NCBI GenBank assembly: GCA_945879625.1
Contig: CAMCVA010000008.1
Span: forward strand, 48,818 to 112,817
Direction of reading: 5' to 3'
DNA length: 64,000 bases
Source: Flavobacterium psychrophilum
GTDB lineage: Bacteria; Bacteroidota; Bacteroidia; Flavobacteriales; Flavobacteriaceae
The position numbers and the translations under genes were made by a program. How positions within the stretch are numbered: position 1 is the stretch's first letter; the number at the start of each line of letters is the position of its first letter. The notes beneath the pieces are model-generated. The model was not told where the DNA came from. It worked only from the letters and a program-made list of their open reading frames with translations, and did not search any database. Positions 27,622 through 36,079 of this stretch are shown piece by piece.

Positions 27622-29070
27622 TTAGTAATAGGTGTAACGTCTCACTTTGGCAATGTATTTGGCCAGACGAATTACCTGGTGGCTGTAGCCGTATTCGTTG
27701 TCATACCAAATGTACAAGACAATGTTTTTGCCGTCGGCTGAGACAATTGTGGCATTGCTGTCATAAATTGACGGGGCTGAGGTGCCAATGATGTCTGAAG
27801 AAACCAATTCGTTATTGAGGGAGTATTTTATTTGCTCTACTAATTCGCCTTCCAGGGCATATTTTTTCATGATCGAGTTGATTTCTTCTACCGAAGTGGG
27901 GCGCGAAACTTCCAAATTCAATATAACCAAGGAACCATTGGGAACCGGCACGCGTATGGCATTCGAAGTGAGTTTACCGGTTAGGGACGGCAAGGCTTTG
28001 GCTACCGCTGATCCTGCGCCAGTTTCGGTAATCACCATGTTTAATCCAGCGGCTCTTCCGCGTCGGTATTTTTTGTGCATGTTGTCGACCAAATTTTGAT
28101 CATTGGTATACGCATGAATCGTTTCTAAATGACCTTTCACTACCACCAAGGTGTCTTCGATGGCTTTCAAAATTGGTGTAATGGCATTGGTGGTGCAGGA
28201 AGCTGCCGAAAACAAATCGAGTTCATCGGGGTTGTAATCCAAGTGATTTACACCATGTACAATGTTGGGCATGCCTTTTCCAGGAGCGGTAAGCAAAACT
28301 TTGGATACTCCTTTTGATTTTAAATGTCGAGACAAGGCTTCCACTGTTGTAAACGCACCCGTATTGTCAATTACTAAAACATGGTCAAAACCATAAGCTG
28401 TATAATCTATTTCTTCAGGTGTTGCAGCGGCAATCATGTGCACGGTAGTTCCGTTAATGCTCAGTGTATCATTTGAAGCATCGGCTACAACCGAACCTTC
28501 AAAATCGCCGTGAATGGAATCGTAGCGCAACAAGGAAGCTCTTTTTTCTAGTGTAACCGCATCATTTTTATCACGCGTAACTATGGCCCGTAGACGTAAC
28601 TGTGTGCCTTTCCCAGTTTTTGACATCAACTCCCGGGCCAATAATCGGCCAATTCGCCCAAAACCATACAAGATCACGTCTTTGGGTTCGTTGTTTTTGA
28701 AGTCTTGGGCTTTTTTTAGTTTGGTCAATACAAAACCAGTAGCGTTATTGTGTTTGTTGTCGCCTTTGTGAAATTCAAAGGTCAATTTACCAATATCCAG
28801 TTTGGCAGGAGGTAAGTTGAGGGAGTAGATCGCCTTGGCAATCTCTACCGAATCAAAGATAGAAATGGGTTTGCCCACAAATTCTCCGGCATAGTCATGC
28901 AAATTCAATATTTCACTCACGTTGAGGTTGAGTAATTGGTTGCGAAACAGCACCATTTCGATTGATTTGTCGTACCATAAATCGCTGATTATTTTAATTA
29001 ATTCTACGCCGGCACGTCGTCTGCTAGACTGAAAGGCGATTTCTTTTTCGTAGGTACTCAGTGAACTCAT
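27622..29070 (-). CDS. gap: glyceraldehyde-3-phosphate dehydrogenase, long form
   Basis: Oxidises glyceraldehyde-3-phosphate in glycolysis or the reverse in gluconeogenesis. The 482 residues exceed the usual 330-340 because of an N-terminal extension of about 130 residues before the NAD fold (GFGRIGR, 136-142). The catalytic residues are C292 (SAASCTTNAI) and H319 (ETIHAYTND); the S-loop region reads RRGRAAGLNM. The extension is mostly helical with no signal peptide. Long forms of this kind occur beside a standard GAPDH in some Bacteroidota; whether a second copy exists is outside this window. A -7 element TACTTTTG lies at 29119-29112. Confidence 0.92.
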   Translation of the reverse strand: MSSLSTYEKEIAFQSSRRRAGVELIKIISDLWYDKSIEMVLFRNQLLNLNVSEILNLHDYAGEFVGKPISIFDSVEIAKAIYSLNLPPAKLDIGKLTFEFHKGDNKHNNATGFVLTKLKKAQDFKNNEPKDVILYGFGRIGRLLARELMSKTGKGTQLRLRAIVTRDKNDAVTLEKRASLLRYDSIHGDFEGSVVADASNDTLSINGTTVHMIAAATPEEIDYTAYGFDHVLVIDNTGAFTTVEALSRHLKSKGVSKVLLTAPGKGMPNIVHGVNHLDYNPDELDLFSAASCTTNAITPILKAIEDTLVVVKGHLETIHAYTNDQNLVDNMHKKYRRGRAAGLNMVITETGAGSAVAKALPSLTGKLTSNAIRVPVPNGSLVILNLEVSRPTSVEEINSIMKKYALEGELVEQIKYSLNNELVSSDIIGTSAPSIYDSNATIVSADGKNIVLYIWYDNEYGYSHQVIRLAKYIAKVRRYTYY

Positions 29071-29179
29071 ATAGGATAAAAATTGTTGTTTTGGATTGTG
29101 TTAGATTTGCGCAAAAGTACCCATTTCAATCGTTTTCGTAAAGGATTTTTATCATTTTTTTTAGTCTTTTTTATGGCCA

Positions 29180-29217
29180 TAAAAAAAGGCCTATTGGAAA
29201 GCAATAGACCTTTTTTA
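29180..29217 (-). terminator. htrA terminator, probably bidirectional
   Basis: AAAAAAGGCCTATTG pairs with CAATAGACCTTTTTT over a GAAAG loop, with T runs on both strands. It lies just after the htrA stop on the minus strand. Confidence 0.85.
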
Positions 29218-29233
29218 TAGTAAAAGATTAACC

Positions 29234-30643
29234 TTAAATAATAATGCGAATGCGTTGACCAAATTTATTTAGCATTTCAATGCTGATGCTTTGGTTTTCG
29301 TCTTTTTTGTTCAAGATTCTAGAAGCTGATTCTACGTCATTCACCGGAACATTGTCGATGCTCAAAATGATGTTGCCTTTCAGTTCTTCGTAGTAGGGCT
29401 TCAAATTGTCGTTGGTAATTTCTTTGATTTTTACCCCCGAATCGATACGGAATTTTTTCTTGTCAGTCGCATCAATGTTTTCCATTTCGATGCCTTTGAA
29501 CTCGGTATTAATCAATTCGTTTTTGGTTAATACCACCGTGGCTGTCATCGATTTTCCACTGCGCACAAAGGTTAGCAGTACTTTGTCATTGGGACGTTTG
29601 GTGTTGATGTAACCCGAAAGTTCGGCATAACTGCCAATATTTTGGTTGTCTATTTTTTTGATGATATCGCCTTTAGTCAGTCCGGCTTTTTCTGCACCCG
29701 AATTTTTGGTCACTTTTTTAATGTAAAAGCCTTCGGTTTCGCTGATGCCTAAATCTTTGGATGCATTTCCGTTGAGTTCACCGCCTTCTACACCCAAAAT
29801 TCCGCGTTGTACGTTGCCAAATTCCATGATATCTTCTATTATTTTTCGGGTAATGTTTGAGGGCACGGCAAACGAATACCCAATGTAAGATCCGGTTTGG
29901 GACGAAATCATGGTGTTGATGCCAATCAATTCACCTCTCGTATTCACCAAGGCACCCCCGCTGTTTCCTGGATTTACGGCTGCATCGGTTTGGATAAACG
30001 ATTGTATGCCATTGGTATCCAAGTTTCTGGCTTTAGCCGATACAATTCCCGCTGTTACCGTAGACGTTAAGTTGTATGGGTTTCCAACGGCCAAGACCCA
30101 TTCACCAATTTTTACTGCATCCGAATCGGCAAAAACAGAATAGGGTAATTTTTCGCTGGCATCAATTTTAAGTAGGGCAATGTCCATTTTGGAATCGGTG
30201 CCTACCAATTTGGCCTTGTATGTTTTTTTGTTGTTGAGGGTAATTTCAATCTCGGAGGCATCTTTTACCACGTGGTTGTTGGTCACGATATAACCGTCTT
30301 CAGAAATTACCACGCCCGAGCCAGTTCCTATCTGCTCTTGTTGTTGCATTTGTCCACCTTGAAACCCGTAGAAAAAATCCATCAGCGGATTCGAAACCGT
30401 GCGAAAGGATACGTTTTTCACGTGCACCACGGTGTGAATGGTTTTGTCGGCGGCTTCGGTAAAATCGAGTACTTCGTTGCTCAAGCCTACGTTTTTTCCG
30501 AATTGCACGGGGGCTTGTGTTTCAATACTTTTTTTAGAAAAAAGGCGGTTATCGTCTAGAAATACCTTGTACCCAGCCAAGGTTGTAATGCCACTTAATA
30601 GGGCTACTAAAACTAGCTTTGAATTGCTGTTCATACGAATCAT
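29234..30643 (-). CDS. htrA: HtrA/DegP-family periplasmic serine protease
   Basis: Degrades or refolds damaged envelope proteins. The 469 residues begin with an N-terminal signal/anchor (about 6-25). The trypsin-like domain has the triad H124 (TNNHVV), D154 (KMDIALL) and S228 (NPGNSGGALV), preceded by a Gln-rich insert (GGQMQQQEQ, the LA loop). Two PDZ domains follow: PDZ1 about 275-375 (RGILGVEGGEL ... AGLTKGDIIKKID) and a more divergent PDZ2 about 385-469 (GNIILSIDNVPVNDVES). ATG at 30643 or 30634 are equally plausible starts. It is single-gene with a promoter at 30702-30672 and a terminator. Confidence 0.93.
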   Translation of the reverse strand: MIRMNSNSKLVLVALLSGITTLAGYKVFLDDNRLFSKKSIETQAPVQFGKNVGLSNEVLDFTEAADKTIHTVVHVKNVSFRTVSNPLMDFFYGFQGGQMQQQEQIGTGSGVVISEDGYIVTNNHVVKDASEIEITLNNKKTYKAKLVGTDSKMDIALLKIDASEKLPYSVFADSDAVKIGEWVLAVGNPYNLTSTVTAGIVSAKARNLDTNGIQSFIQTDAAVNPGNSGGALVNTRGELIGINTMISSQTGSYIGYSFAVPSNITRKIIEDIMEFGNVQRGILGVEGGELNGNASKDLGISETEGFYIKKVTKNSGAEKAGLTKGDIIKKIDNQNIGSYAELSGYINTKRPNDKVLLTFVRSGKSMTATVVLTKNELINTEFKGIEMENIDATDKKKFRIDSGVKIKEITNDNLKPYYEELKGNIILSIDNVPVNDVESASRILNKKDENQSISIEMLNKFGQRIRIII

Positions 30644-30671
30644 TTTTAGGTTATTGGATATTTAACGAACG

Positions 30672-30702
30672 TAAAAATAGAAAAGTTATGTTGCAGCCAA
30701 AA
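30672..30702 (-). promoter_or_regulatory. htrA promoter
   Basis: Minus strand: TTTTG (30702-30698), 18 bp, TATTTTTA (30679-30672), one mismatch to TAnnTTTG. Confidence 0.45.
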
Positions 30703-30789
30703 CAGTTTAACGCTCGTTTAACAGCCATTAACGTTTTATTAATAGTTTTGATTTGTGGTTTTTTACATCCGCTATTTGGTGATAATTTG

Positions 30790-30797
30790 TACATTTG
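30790..30797 (+). promoter_or_regulatory. -7 element of the dapF promoter
   Basis: TACATTTG, a perfect match, 18 bp before the dapF ATG at 30816. No clear -33 element lies at 19 bp. Its presence argues against the upstream TTG (30795) as start. Confidence 0.55.
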
Positions 30798-30815
30798 TTT
30801 GCGTTAAAAATCACG

Positions 30816-31604
30816 ATGAAATTCCCCTTCTACAAATACCACGGCACCGGAAACGACTTTATTCTAATCGATAATAGAGCTTCCTTATTTCCCAAAACTG
30901 CCCACGACTGGATCGCCCAACTTTGCCACCGCAATGTTGGTATTGGCGCCGATGGGTTAATTTTATTAGAGGAAAATCCAGCTGGCAAATACAGTATGGT
31001 CTACTACAATTCTGATGGAAATTTGAGTTCCATGTGCGGCAACGGCGGACGCTGTTTTGTGGCCTTTGCCAAGCAATTGGGTTTGATTGAACACGAAATG
31101 CAATTTGACGCACCCGATGGCGCTCATTTTGCACAATATACATCATCAGGTGAAATTGCCTTGCAGATGAAATCAGTTGAAGCTATTGCGGTTCATCCAA
31201 CCCATGCCTTTCTCAACACCGGTTCTCCGCATCATGTGCAATTGGTCCAGAATTTGGCTAATTATCCCGTTTTTCAAGAAGGTGCTGCCATTCGTAATGG
31301 TGAATTATATGGAGTAGTAGGTGCTAATGTAAATTTTGTGGAGCCCCTTTCGGCAGCTGCATTTGCCGTGCGCACCTACGAACGCGGTGTAGAAAACGAA
31401 ACGCTTTCTTGTGGAACCGGCGTTACCGCTGTGGCCATTGCGATGCATAAGTTGCAACTTACTTCGTCCCAAAAAATCCAGTTGCACACGCCGGGCGGAA
31501 ACCTGGCTGTTTCTTTTGTAGAAAATAACGGCCTATACGAGCAAGTTTGTCTCATAGGGCCTGCAACTTTTGTGTTTACGGGTGAAATTTCAACTCCCGA
31601 ATAG
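30816..31604 (+). CDS. dapF: diaminopimelate epimerase
   Basis: Interconverts LL- and meso-diaminopimelate for lysine and peptidoglycan synthesis, using two cysteines as acid and base. Both are visible: C74 in MCGNGGRC and C199 in SCGTGVTA. The 262 residues are usual for Bacteroidota. ATG 30816 (MKFPFYKYHGTGNDF) is chosen because the upstream TTG overlaps the promoter and adds unrelated residues. An acetyltransferase gene follows 1 bp after the stop, then mltG, so the three probably form an operon with a cell-wall theme. Confidence 0.95.
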   Translation: MKFPFYKYHGTGNDFILIDNRASLFPKTAHDWIAQLCHRNVGIGADGLILLEENPAGKYSMVYYNSDGNLSSMCGNGGRCFVAFAKQLGLIEHEMQFDAPDGAHFAQYTSSGEIALQMKSVEAIAVHPTHAFLNTGSPHHVQLVQNLANYPVFQEGAAIRNGELYGVVGANVNFVEPLSAAAFAVRTYERGVENETLSCGTGVTAVAIAMHKLQLTSSQKIQLHTPGGNLAVSFVENNGLYEQVCLIGPATFVFTGEISTPE

Positions 31605-31605
31605 C

Positions 31606-32136
31606 ATGAAAACACTGCAAAACGAAACCCTATTTTTGCGTGCACTCGAGCCCGAAGATTTAGATTTTATTTACCAAATAGAAAACGACGAAACGGTTTG
31701 GGAAATTAGCCACACCAAAACCCCCTACAGTCGTTTTTTGATTCGTCAATACCTAGAAAATGCCCACCAAGATATTTTTGAAGCCAAGCAATTGCGTTTT
31801 GTAATTTGCCTTCAATCCAATTCTCTTCCAATAGGTATGATCGATTTGTTTGATTTTGAACCCGCTCACCAACGCGCTGGAGTAGGGGTATTGATCTACG
31901 ACGAATTGTGCCGCAACATTGGAATCGGATCGGGGGCTTTGGCTTTGGTGATGCAGTATGCGCAGACCCATTTGCATTTGAATCAAGTGTATGCCAATAT
32001 TGGCTGCGATAACAAAGCCAGTTTATCCCTTTTTACTAAATTTGGTTTCCAAGAAATAGGCATCAAAAAACAATGGAATTTGGTGCGTGGCGAATACAAA
32101 GACGAAGCTTTATATCAATATATATTCACTAAATAG
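31606..32136 (+). CDS. GNAT N-acetyltransferase, RimJ/RimL-like
   Basis: The 176-residue protein has the RimJ/RimL-type N-terminus LFLRALEPEDLDFIYQIEND and the acetyl-CoA-binding helix region GIGSGALALVMQYA, followed by NQVYANIGCDNKASLSLFTKFGF, typical of the superfamily. ATG 31606 is chosen because it lies just after the dapF stop; longer starts run inside dapF. The substrate is unknown. Lying between dapF and mltG it may modify a cell-wall precursor or a protein N-terminus, but the sequence cannot say. Confidence 0.85.
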   Translation: MKTLQNETLFLRALEPEDLDFIYQIENDETVWEISHTKTPYSRFLIRQYLENAHQDIFEAKQLRFVICLQSNSLPIGMIDLFDFEPAHQRAGVGVLIYDELCRNIGIGSGALALVMQYAQTHLHLNQVYANIGCDNKASLSLFTKFGFQEIGIKKQWNLVRGEYKDEALYQYIFTK

Positions 32137-32145
32137 TCAAGCGTT

Positions 32146-33189
32146 TTGAATACAAAAAAAATCATCTACATTCTTATTGCTCTTATTGTTGTCGTTTTGG
32201 CAGGTTACGGGATTTATATGTACCGCACCATTTTTGCCTCCAATACCAAGTTTTCCGAAAGCGAAGTATATGTTACAATTCCTACTGCTGCAAGTTATGA
32301 GCAGGTAAAAATGGCAGTGGTACCATTGGTAGAAGATTTAGATAAATTTGATCAAGTGGCTCAAAAGAAATCATACTCCACGAGAAAAGACAAAGCCGGA
32401 CGGTTCCTGATTAAAAAGGGAATGAACAGCAACGAGATCGTGAATGCGTTGCGCCAAAATATCCCGGTTAAATTGGCATTTAACAACCAAGAACGCTTGG
32501 AGAATTTTGCCGGACGCATCGGAGCCCAGTTAGAAGCCGATAGTTTGTCGGTCTTGAATGCCTGTTTGGATCCGCAATTTTTGGCCCAGAATGGCCTCAC
32601 CAAAAACAATGTGTTGTCGGTATTTATTCCAAACTCGTACGAATTTTTTTGGAACACATCGGCCGAGGTATTCCGCGATAAAATGCTGAAAGAATACCGC
32701 AAATTTTGGACTACAGCCCGATTAGAAAAAGCCAAAAAATTACAGCTTAATCCAGAAGAGGTTATTGCTTTGGCTTCTATTGTGCACAAAGAAACGGTAA
32801 AAGCTGATGAACGTCCTGTAGTGGCTGGTGTATATCTCAATCGCTTGCAAAAAGGCATAAAATTAGAAGCCGATCCCACCGTAATTTATGCAGTAAAAGC
32901 CGTTTCCAACGATTTTAATCAGGTAATTAAGCGGGTATTGTATAAAGATTTAGAAACTAATTCGCTCTACAACACCTACAAGTATACCGGTTTGCCGCCT
33001 GGACCAATTGCCATGCCCGATATTTCAGCCATTGATGCAGTTCTCAATCCGGCGATACACAACTACATCTTTTTTTGCGCCAGTGTGACCCGTTTTGGCT
33101 ACCACGAATTTGCCGTTACTGCTGCTCAACATGAAGTAAACCGCCAAAAATATGTAGCCTGGGTGAGTAGTCAAGGGATAAAACGCTAA
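32146..33189 (+). CDS. mltG: endolytic murein transglycosylase MltG
   Basis: Inner-membrane lytic transglycosylase that cuts nascent glycan strands and sets their length. The 347 residues have one N-terminal transmembrane helix (about 5-25), then a LysM-like part and the YceG domain. The catalytic Glu is E216 in ASIVHKET, and the family block ERPVVAGVYLNRLQKGIKLEADPTVIYA follows. The start is TTG at 32146: no ATG precedes the membrane helix in frame. It ends 3 bp before the DUF2279 gene. Confidence 0.93.
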   Translation: MNTKKIIYILIALIVVVLAGYGIYMYRTIFASNTKFSESEVYVTIPTAASYEQVKMAVVPLVEDLDKFDQVAQKKSYSTRKDKAGRFLIKKGMNSNEIVNALRQNIPVKLAFNNQERLENFAGRIGAQLEADSLSVLNACLDPQFLAQNGLTKNNVLSVFIPNSYEFFWNTSAEVFRDKMLKEYRKFWTTARLEKAKKLQLNPEEVIALASIVHKETVKADERPVVAGVYLNRLQKGIKLEADPTVIYAVKAVSNDFNQVIKRVLYKDLETNSLYNTYKYTGLPPGPIAMPDISAIDAVLNPAIHNYIFFCASVTRFGYHEFAVTAAQHEVNRQKYVAWVSSQGIKR

Positions 33190-33192
33190 TTG

Positions 33193-34101
33193 ATGCAGTG
33201 CCGCTGGCTGGTCATTTTTTGCTTCGGATTTGCACTGCCAGTTGCTGCACAACGTTCGGTAGATACTTTTTTATCGCCGGCAGATTCTTTGCAAATTTCG
33301 AGAAGAAACGCAGTGGTTAGTACTGAAGTCGCTTTTTCTTCGGCAGCAATTATTGGATTGTCACAGTTGTGGTACGCCGATTATCCCAAATCAAATTTCC
33401 ATTTTATAAACGATGCCAACGAATGGCAACAACTCGACAAAGCCGGACACGTGTTTTCGAGTTATCACTTGGGCCGATTCAGTAAAGAGGCTTTAGTCTG
33501 GAGTGGTGTATCCAAACGGGATCAGTTGCTATATGGCGCAACTTTTGGTTTTGCGTTTCTCACAGCGGTCGAAGTTTTGGACGGTTATTCGGCACAATGG
33601 GGCGCTTCCTGGTCTGATGTGGCGGCCAATGCAACCGGAACGGCCCTCTACATATCGCAAGAATTGTGTTGGAACGAGCAGCGAATTATTCCCAAGTATT
33701 CGTTTCACACTACTGCCTACGCGCAACAGCGCCCGGATCTATTGGGATCATCTTTGCAAGAACAACTGCTCAAAGACTACAACGGCCAGACCTATTGGCT
33801 TTCGGTTAATATGCAGTCGTTTGTAAAATCAAAAGCTGTCCCTGTTTGGTTGAATATAGCAGTGGGTTACGGGGCCGACGGCATGGTTTCGGCTCAAGCG
33901 CTTTCCCCAAGTTCCAGTTTATCTCCGACAGCGAGAACCCGACAAATTTATTTGAGTCTGGATGTTGATCTCACCAAAATTAAAACCAAATCACATCTTG
34001 TCAAGACGATTTGCTCGGTTTTTAACACGATAAAAATTCCAGCTCCTACCATTGAATTTGGGACTTCTGGCGTGTTAAAACTCTATACAATCTATTTTTA
34101 A
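33193..34101 (+). CDS. DUF2279 family exported protein
   Basis: The 302 residues start with a signal peptide (MQCRWLVIFCFGFALPVAAQ). The middle contains DKAGHVFSSYHLGRFSKEAL and GFAFLTAVEVLDGYSAQWGASWSDVAAN, the pattern of DUF2279 (YfiM-like) proteins. The His and Asp residues in DKAGH and DGYS are conserved candidates. It is probably outer-membrane or periplasmic. The position right behind mltG suggests a role in the envelope, but no function is established. ATG 33193 is preferred to the TTG at 33190. Confidence 0.8.
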   Translation: MQCRWLVIFCFGFALPVAAQRSVDTFLSPADSLQISRRNAVVSTEVAFSSAAIIGLSQLWYADYPKSNFHFINDANEWQQLDKAGHVFSSYHLGRFSKEALVWSGVSKRDQLLYGATFGFAFLTAVEVLDGYSAQWGASWSDVAANATGTALYISQELCWNEQRIIPKYSFHTTAYAQQRPDLLGSSLQEQLLKDYNGQTYWLSVNMQSFVKSKAVPVWLNIAVGYGADGMVSAQALSPSSSLSPTARTRQIYLSLDVDLTKIKTKSHLVKTICSVFNTIKIPAPTIEFGTSGVLKLYTIYF

Positions 34102-34197
34102 AAAAGATTAACTAATTGATAGTCAGTTTTATACTATTTGTTGTATATTTGGCCCGTAGAAATTTCTCATGGTGACAGCAGGGAAGAAAAACAATTT

Positions 34198-34833
34198 ATG
34201 ATAAAAAGATGGGCATTAATCACCGTAGTCTTTGCAACAATTCTCTATTTTACTTCTGGGTTTAATACATTTATTCCAACCCGAAATTACTCCAAATCTG
34301 AATTAATTAAGTCACAATCCACTTACTTATTTCCCTCCATCAATCCACGCGAATACCAAATTTTAAGCACACCCTATACGGCTAAGTTTTTTATTGGCTT
34401 TAAGGAAGCGTTGGCATTCAAAGAATCTCAAGGTAAATATCGCAAAATCAACTCGTTGGGTTATATGGGCAAGTACCAATTTGGGGCTGAAACCTTGCGA
34501 GAAATTGGCATTTACAATCACCAACATTTTTTGCAAAACCCCATTCTTCAAGAACAAGCATTTTTGGTTTTGTTGTCCAAAAACAAATGGGATTTACAAG
34601 ATGAAATTGACGCCTTTTCAGGAAAAATAATTGCCGGTGTCAGCATAACCGAATCAGGAATTTTGGCCGCAGCCCATTTGGGTGGTGTTCGCTCTGTAAA
34701 ACGGTTTTTGTATAGCAAAGGGAAACGCAAGTGCAGAGATCAATATGGGTCAAGTGTACGCTCTTACATGCGCGATTTTGGTGGATTTGAAACTACTGCA
34801 ATAGTTGCGCAAAACAATCCAAGAGTAAATTAA
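34198..34833 (+). CDS. lysozyme-like exported protein
   Basis: The 211 residues have an N-terminal signal anchor (about 4-22). They continue with a lysozyme-fold pattern: EALAFKESQGKYRKINSLGYMGKYQFGAETLREIG. A Glu followed by S-x-G and then GxYQFG-like spacing is the usual catalytic region of SLT/lysozyme-like enzymes. The C-terminal half contains TESGILAAAHLGGVRSVKRFL and a second conserved YGSSVRSYM. A cell-wall hydrolase is therefore likely. ATG 34198 is used; earlier codons overlap the likely promoter TATATTTG (34144-34151). A strong terminator follows. I do not recognise a named gene. Confidence 0.65.
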   Translation: MIKRWALITVVFATILYFTSGFNTFIPTRNYSKSELIKSQSTYLFPSINPREYQILSTPYTAKFFIGFKEALAFKESQGKYRKINSLGYMGKYQFGAETLREIGIYNHQHFLQNPILQEQAFLVLLSKNKWDLQDEIDAFSGKIIAGVSITESGILAAAHLGGVRSVKRFLYSKGKRKCRDQYGSSVRSYMRDFGGFETTAIVAQNNPRVN

Positions 34834-34856
34834 TCGAAGCTTAAACTAAAAAATAA

Positions 34857-34886
34857 AGCCTGTTTGTTTGCAAACGGGCTTTTTTA
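34857..34886 (+). terminator. bidirectional terminator between convergent genes
   Basis: AGCCTGTTTG (34857-34866), loop TTTG, CAAACGGGCT (34871-34880), then T6. It ends the lysozyme-like gene and overlaps the end of the methyltransferase gene on the other strand. Confidence 0.85.
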
Positions 34887-35606
34887 CATGCGGTGAAGAA
34901 TAAAAATCGTAGGGCGGTTGTGTAAATCGATTTTTACTTTTTTCCAGTCTTGCACGCGCATCGTTTTGATGTATTCGGTAGGTAAGGTAATGTCGCAGGC
35001 AATGCACAAAAACGTATTGGGTTGCAGACATTGCAGCAAATCTTCTACTAGTTTATTGTTTCGGTAGGGCGTTTCGATAAACAGTTGCGACTGATTTTTG
35101 TCTTGAGCCAGTCGTTCCAATTGTTTAAGGGCCGCTTTTTTCTCTGATTTTTCTATCGGTAAGTAGCCGTTAAATGCAAAACTTTGGCCGTTCATTCCCG
35201 AAGCCATCAATGCCAAGGTTATAGAAGACGGACCTACCAAAGGCACTACAGTAATCCCTTTTTCGTGGGCTAATTTCACAATCACAGCACCCGGATCGGC
35301 AATGCCCGGACAGCCGGCTTCGCTCATGAGTCCCATGTTTTTACCTTCTAAACAAGGCTGTATCATGCCCAGATGTTCGTTGACTTGGGTGTGTTTATTT
35401 AAGGCAAACAAGCGCAAGTTGTGCTGTACTTTTTCTGGATAAATGCTTTTAATGAATTTACGTGCTGTTTTTTCGTTTTCTACAATGTAATCGTCCAACA
35501 ATTCGATAGTTCGTTTCACTGTGTAGGGCAAAACAGCCAACGGATCGCATTCGCCCAAAGTGGTAGGAATGAGATACAATTTTCCTTTTGGTGCACTCGA
35601 ATTCAT
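34884..35606 (-). CDS. SAM-dependent methyltransferase, RsmI/tetrapyrrole-methylase family
   Basis: The 240 residues carry the family signatures GKLYLIPTTLGE at the N-terminus, NMGLMSEAGCPGIADPGA in the middle and VPLVGPSSITLALMASGMNGQ. These fit the RsmI branch, whose E. coli member methylates C1402 of 16S rRNA. The protein is a shorter, divergent relative, so rRNA is the likely but unproven substrate. It is the third gene of dnaA - phosphatase - methyltransferase; its ATG directly abuts the preceding stop codon (35606/35607). Confidence 0.85.
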   Translation of the reverse strand: MNSSAPKGKLYLIPTTLGECDPLAVLPYTVKRTIELLDDYIVENEKTARKFIKSIYPEKVQHNLRLFALNKHTQVNEHLGMIQPCLEGKNMGLMSEAGCPGIADPGAVIVKLAHEKGITVVPLVGPSSITLALMASGMNGQSFAFNGYLPIEKSEKKAALKQLERLAQDKNQSQLFIETPYRNNKLVEDLLQCLQPNTFLCIACDITLPTEYIKTMRVQDWKKVKIDLHNRPTIFILHRM

Positions 35607-36077
35607 TTAGTAGGGATGGTTTTGTATCAGTCGTTGGGCCAAAACTTCACAGGCCTGGTCAAGCATTTGGTAGACTTGTTCGAAACCATTGGCCAAACCA
35701 TAATACGGATCGGGCACATCGACATTTTCGCCAGGAAACAACTCGTTTAGCAGTAGTTGCACTTTTTGTTTGTGTTCGGGTGTTTGTGCCAATTGAATTA
35801 CGTGTTCGTAATTGGATTGATCCATGACAAAAATGTAGTCAAACTGATCATAAAAAGAGGAGGTAAATTGTTGTCCACGTTGATGGCTAATGTCGAGTCC
35901 GTTTTTCTTGGCTACGGCAACCGAACGATCATCGGGTTTTTTGCCAATATGCCAATTTCCTGTTCCAGCCGAATCAACTATAAAATTGGACGAGTGCAAT
36001 TTGGATTGTAAAATTCCTTCTGCTAACGGCGACCGGCAAATATTGCCAAGACAAACCATCACAATTCGTACGGGCAT
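35607..36077 (-). CDS. low-molecular-weight protein tyrosine phosphatase
   Basis: The 156 residues have the CX5R loop CLGNICRS (C9, R15) and the general-acid DPYYG with D123. Such enzymes act on bacterial tyrosine kinases, for example in polysaccharide export. The gene starts 2 bp after dnaA and abuts the methyltransferase gene, so it is very probably co-transcribed with dnaA. No partner kinase is in the window. Confidence 0.95.
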   Translation of the reverse strand: MPVRIVMVCLGNICRSPLAEGILQSKLHSSNFIVDSAGTGNWHIGKKPDDRSVAVAKKNGLDISHQRGQQFTSSFYDQFDYIFVMDQSNYEHVIQLAQTPEHKQKVQLLLNELFPGENVDVPDPYYGLANGFEQVYQMLDQACEVLAQRLIQNHPY

Positions 36078-36079
36078 GT

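Noticed and set aside
30795..30815. Upstream TTG start for DapF
   Set aside because: The codon lies inside the TACATTTG promoter element; ATG 30816 gives the usual MKFPFYKYHGTGNDF start.
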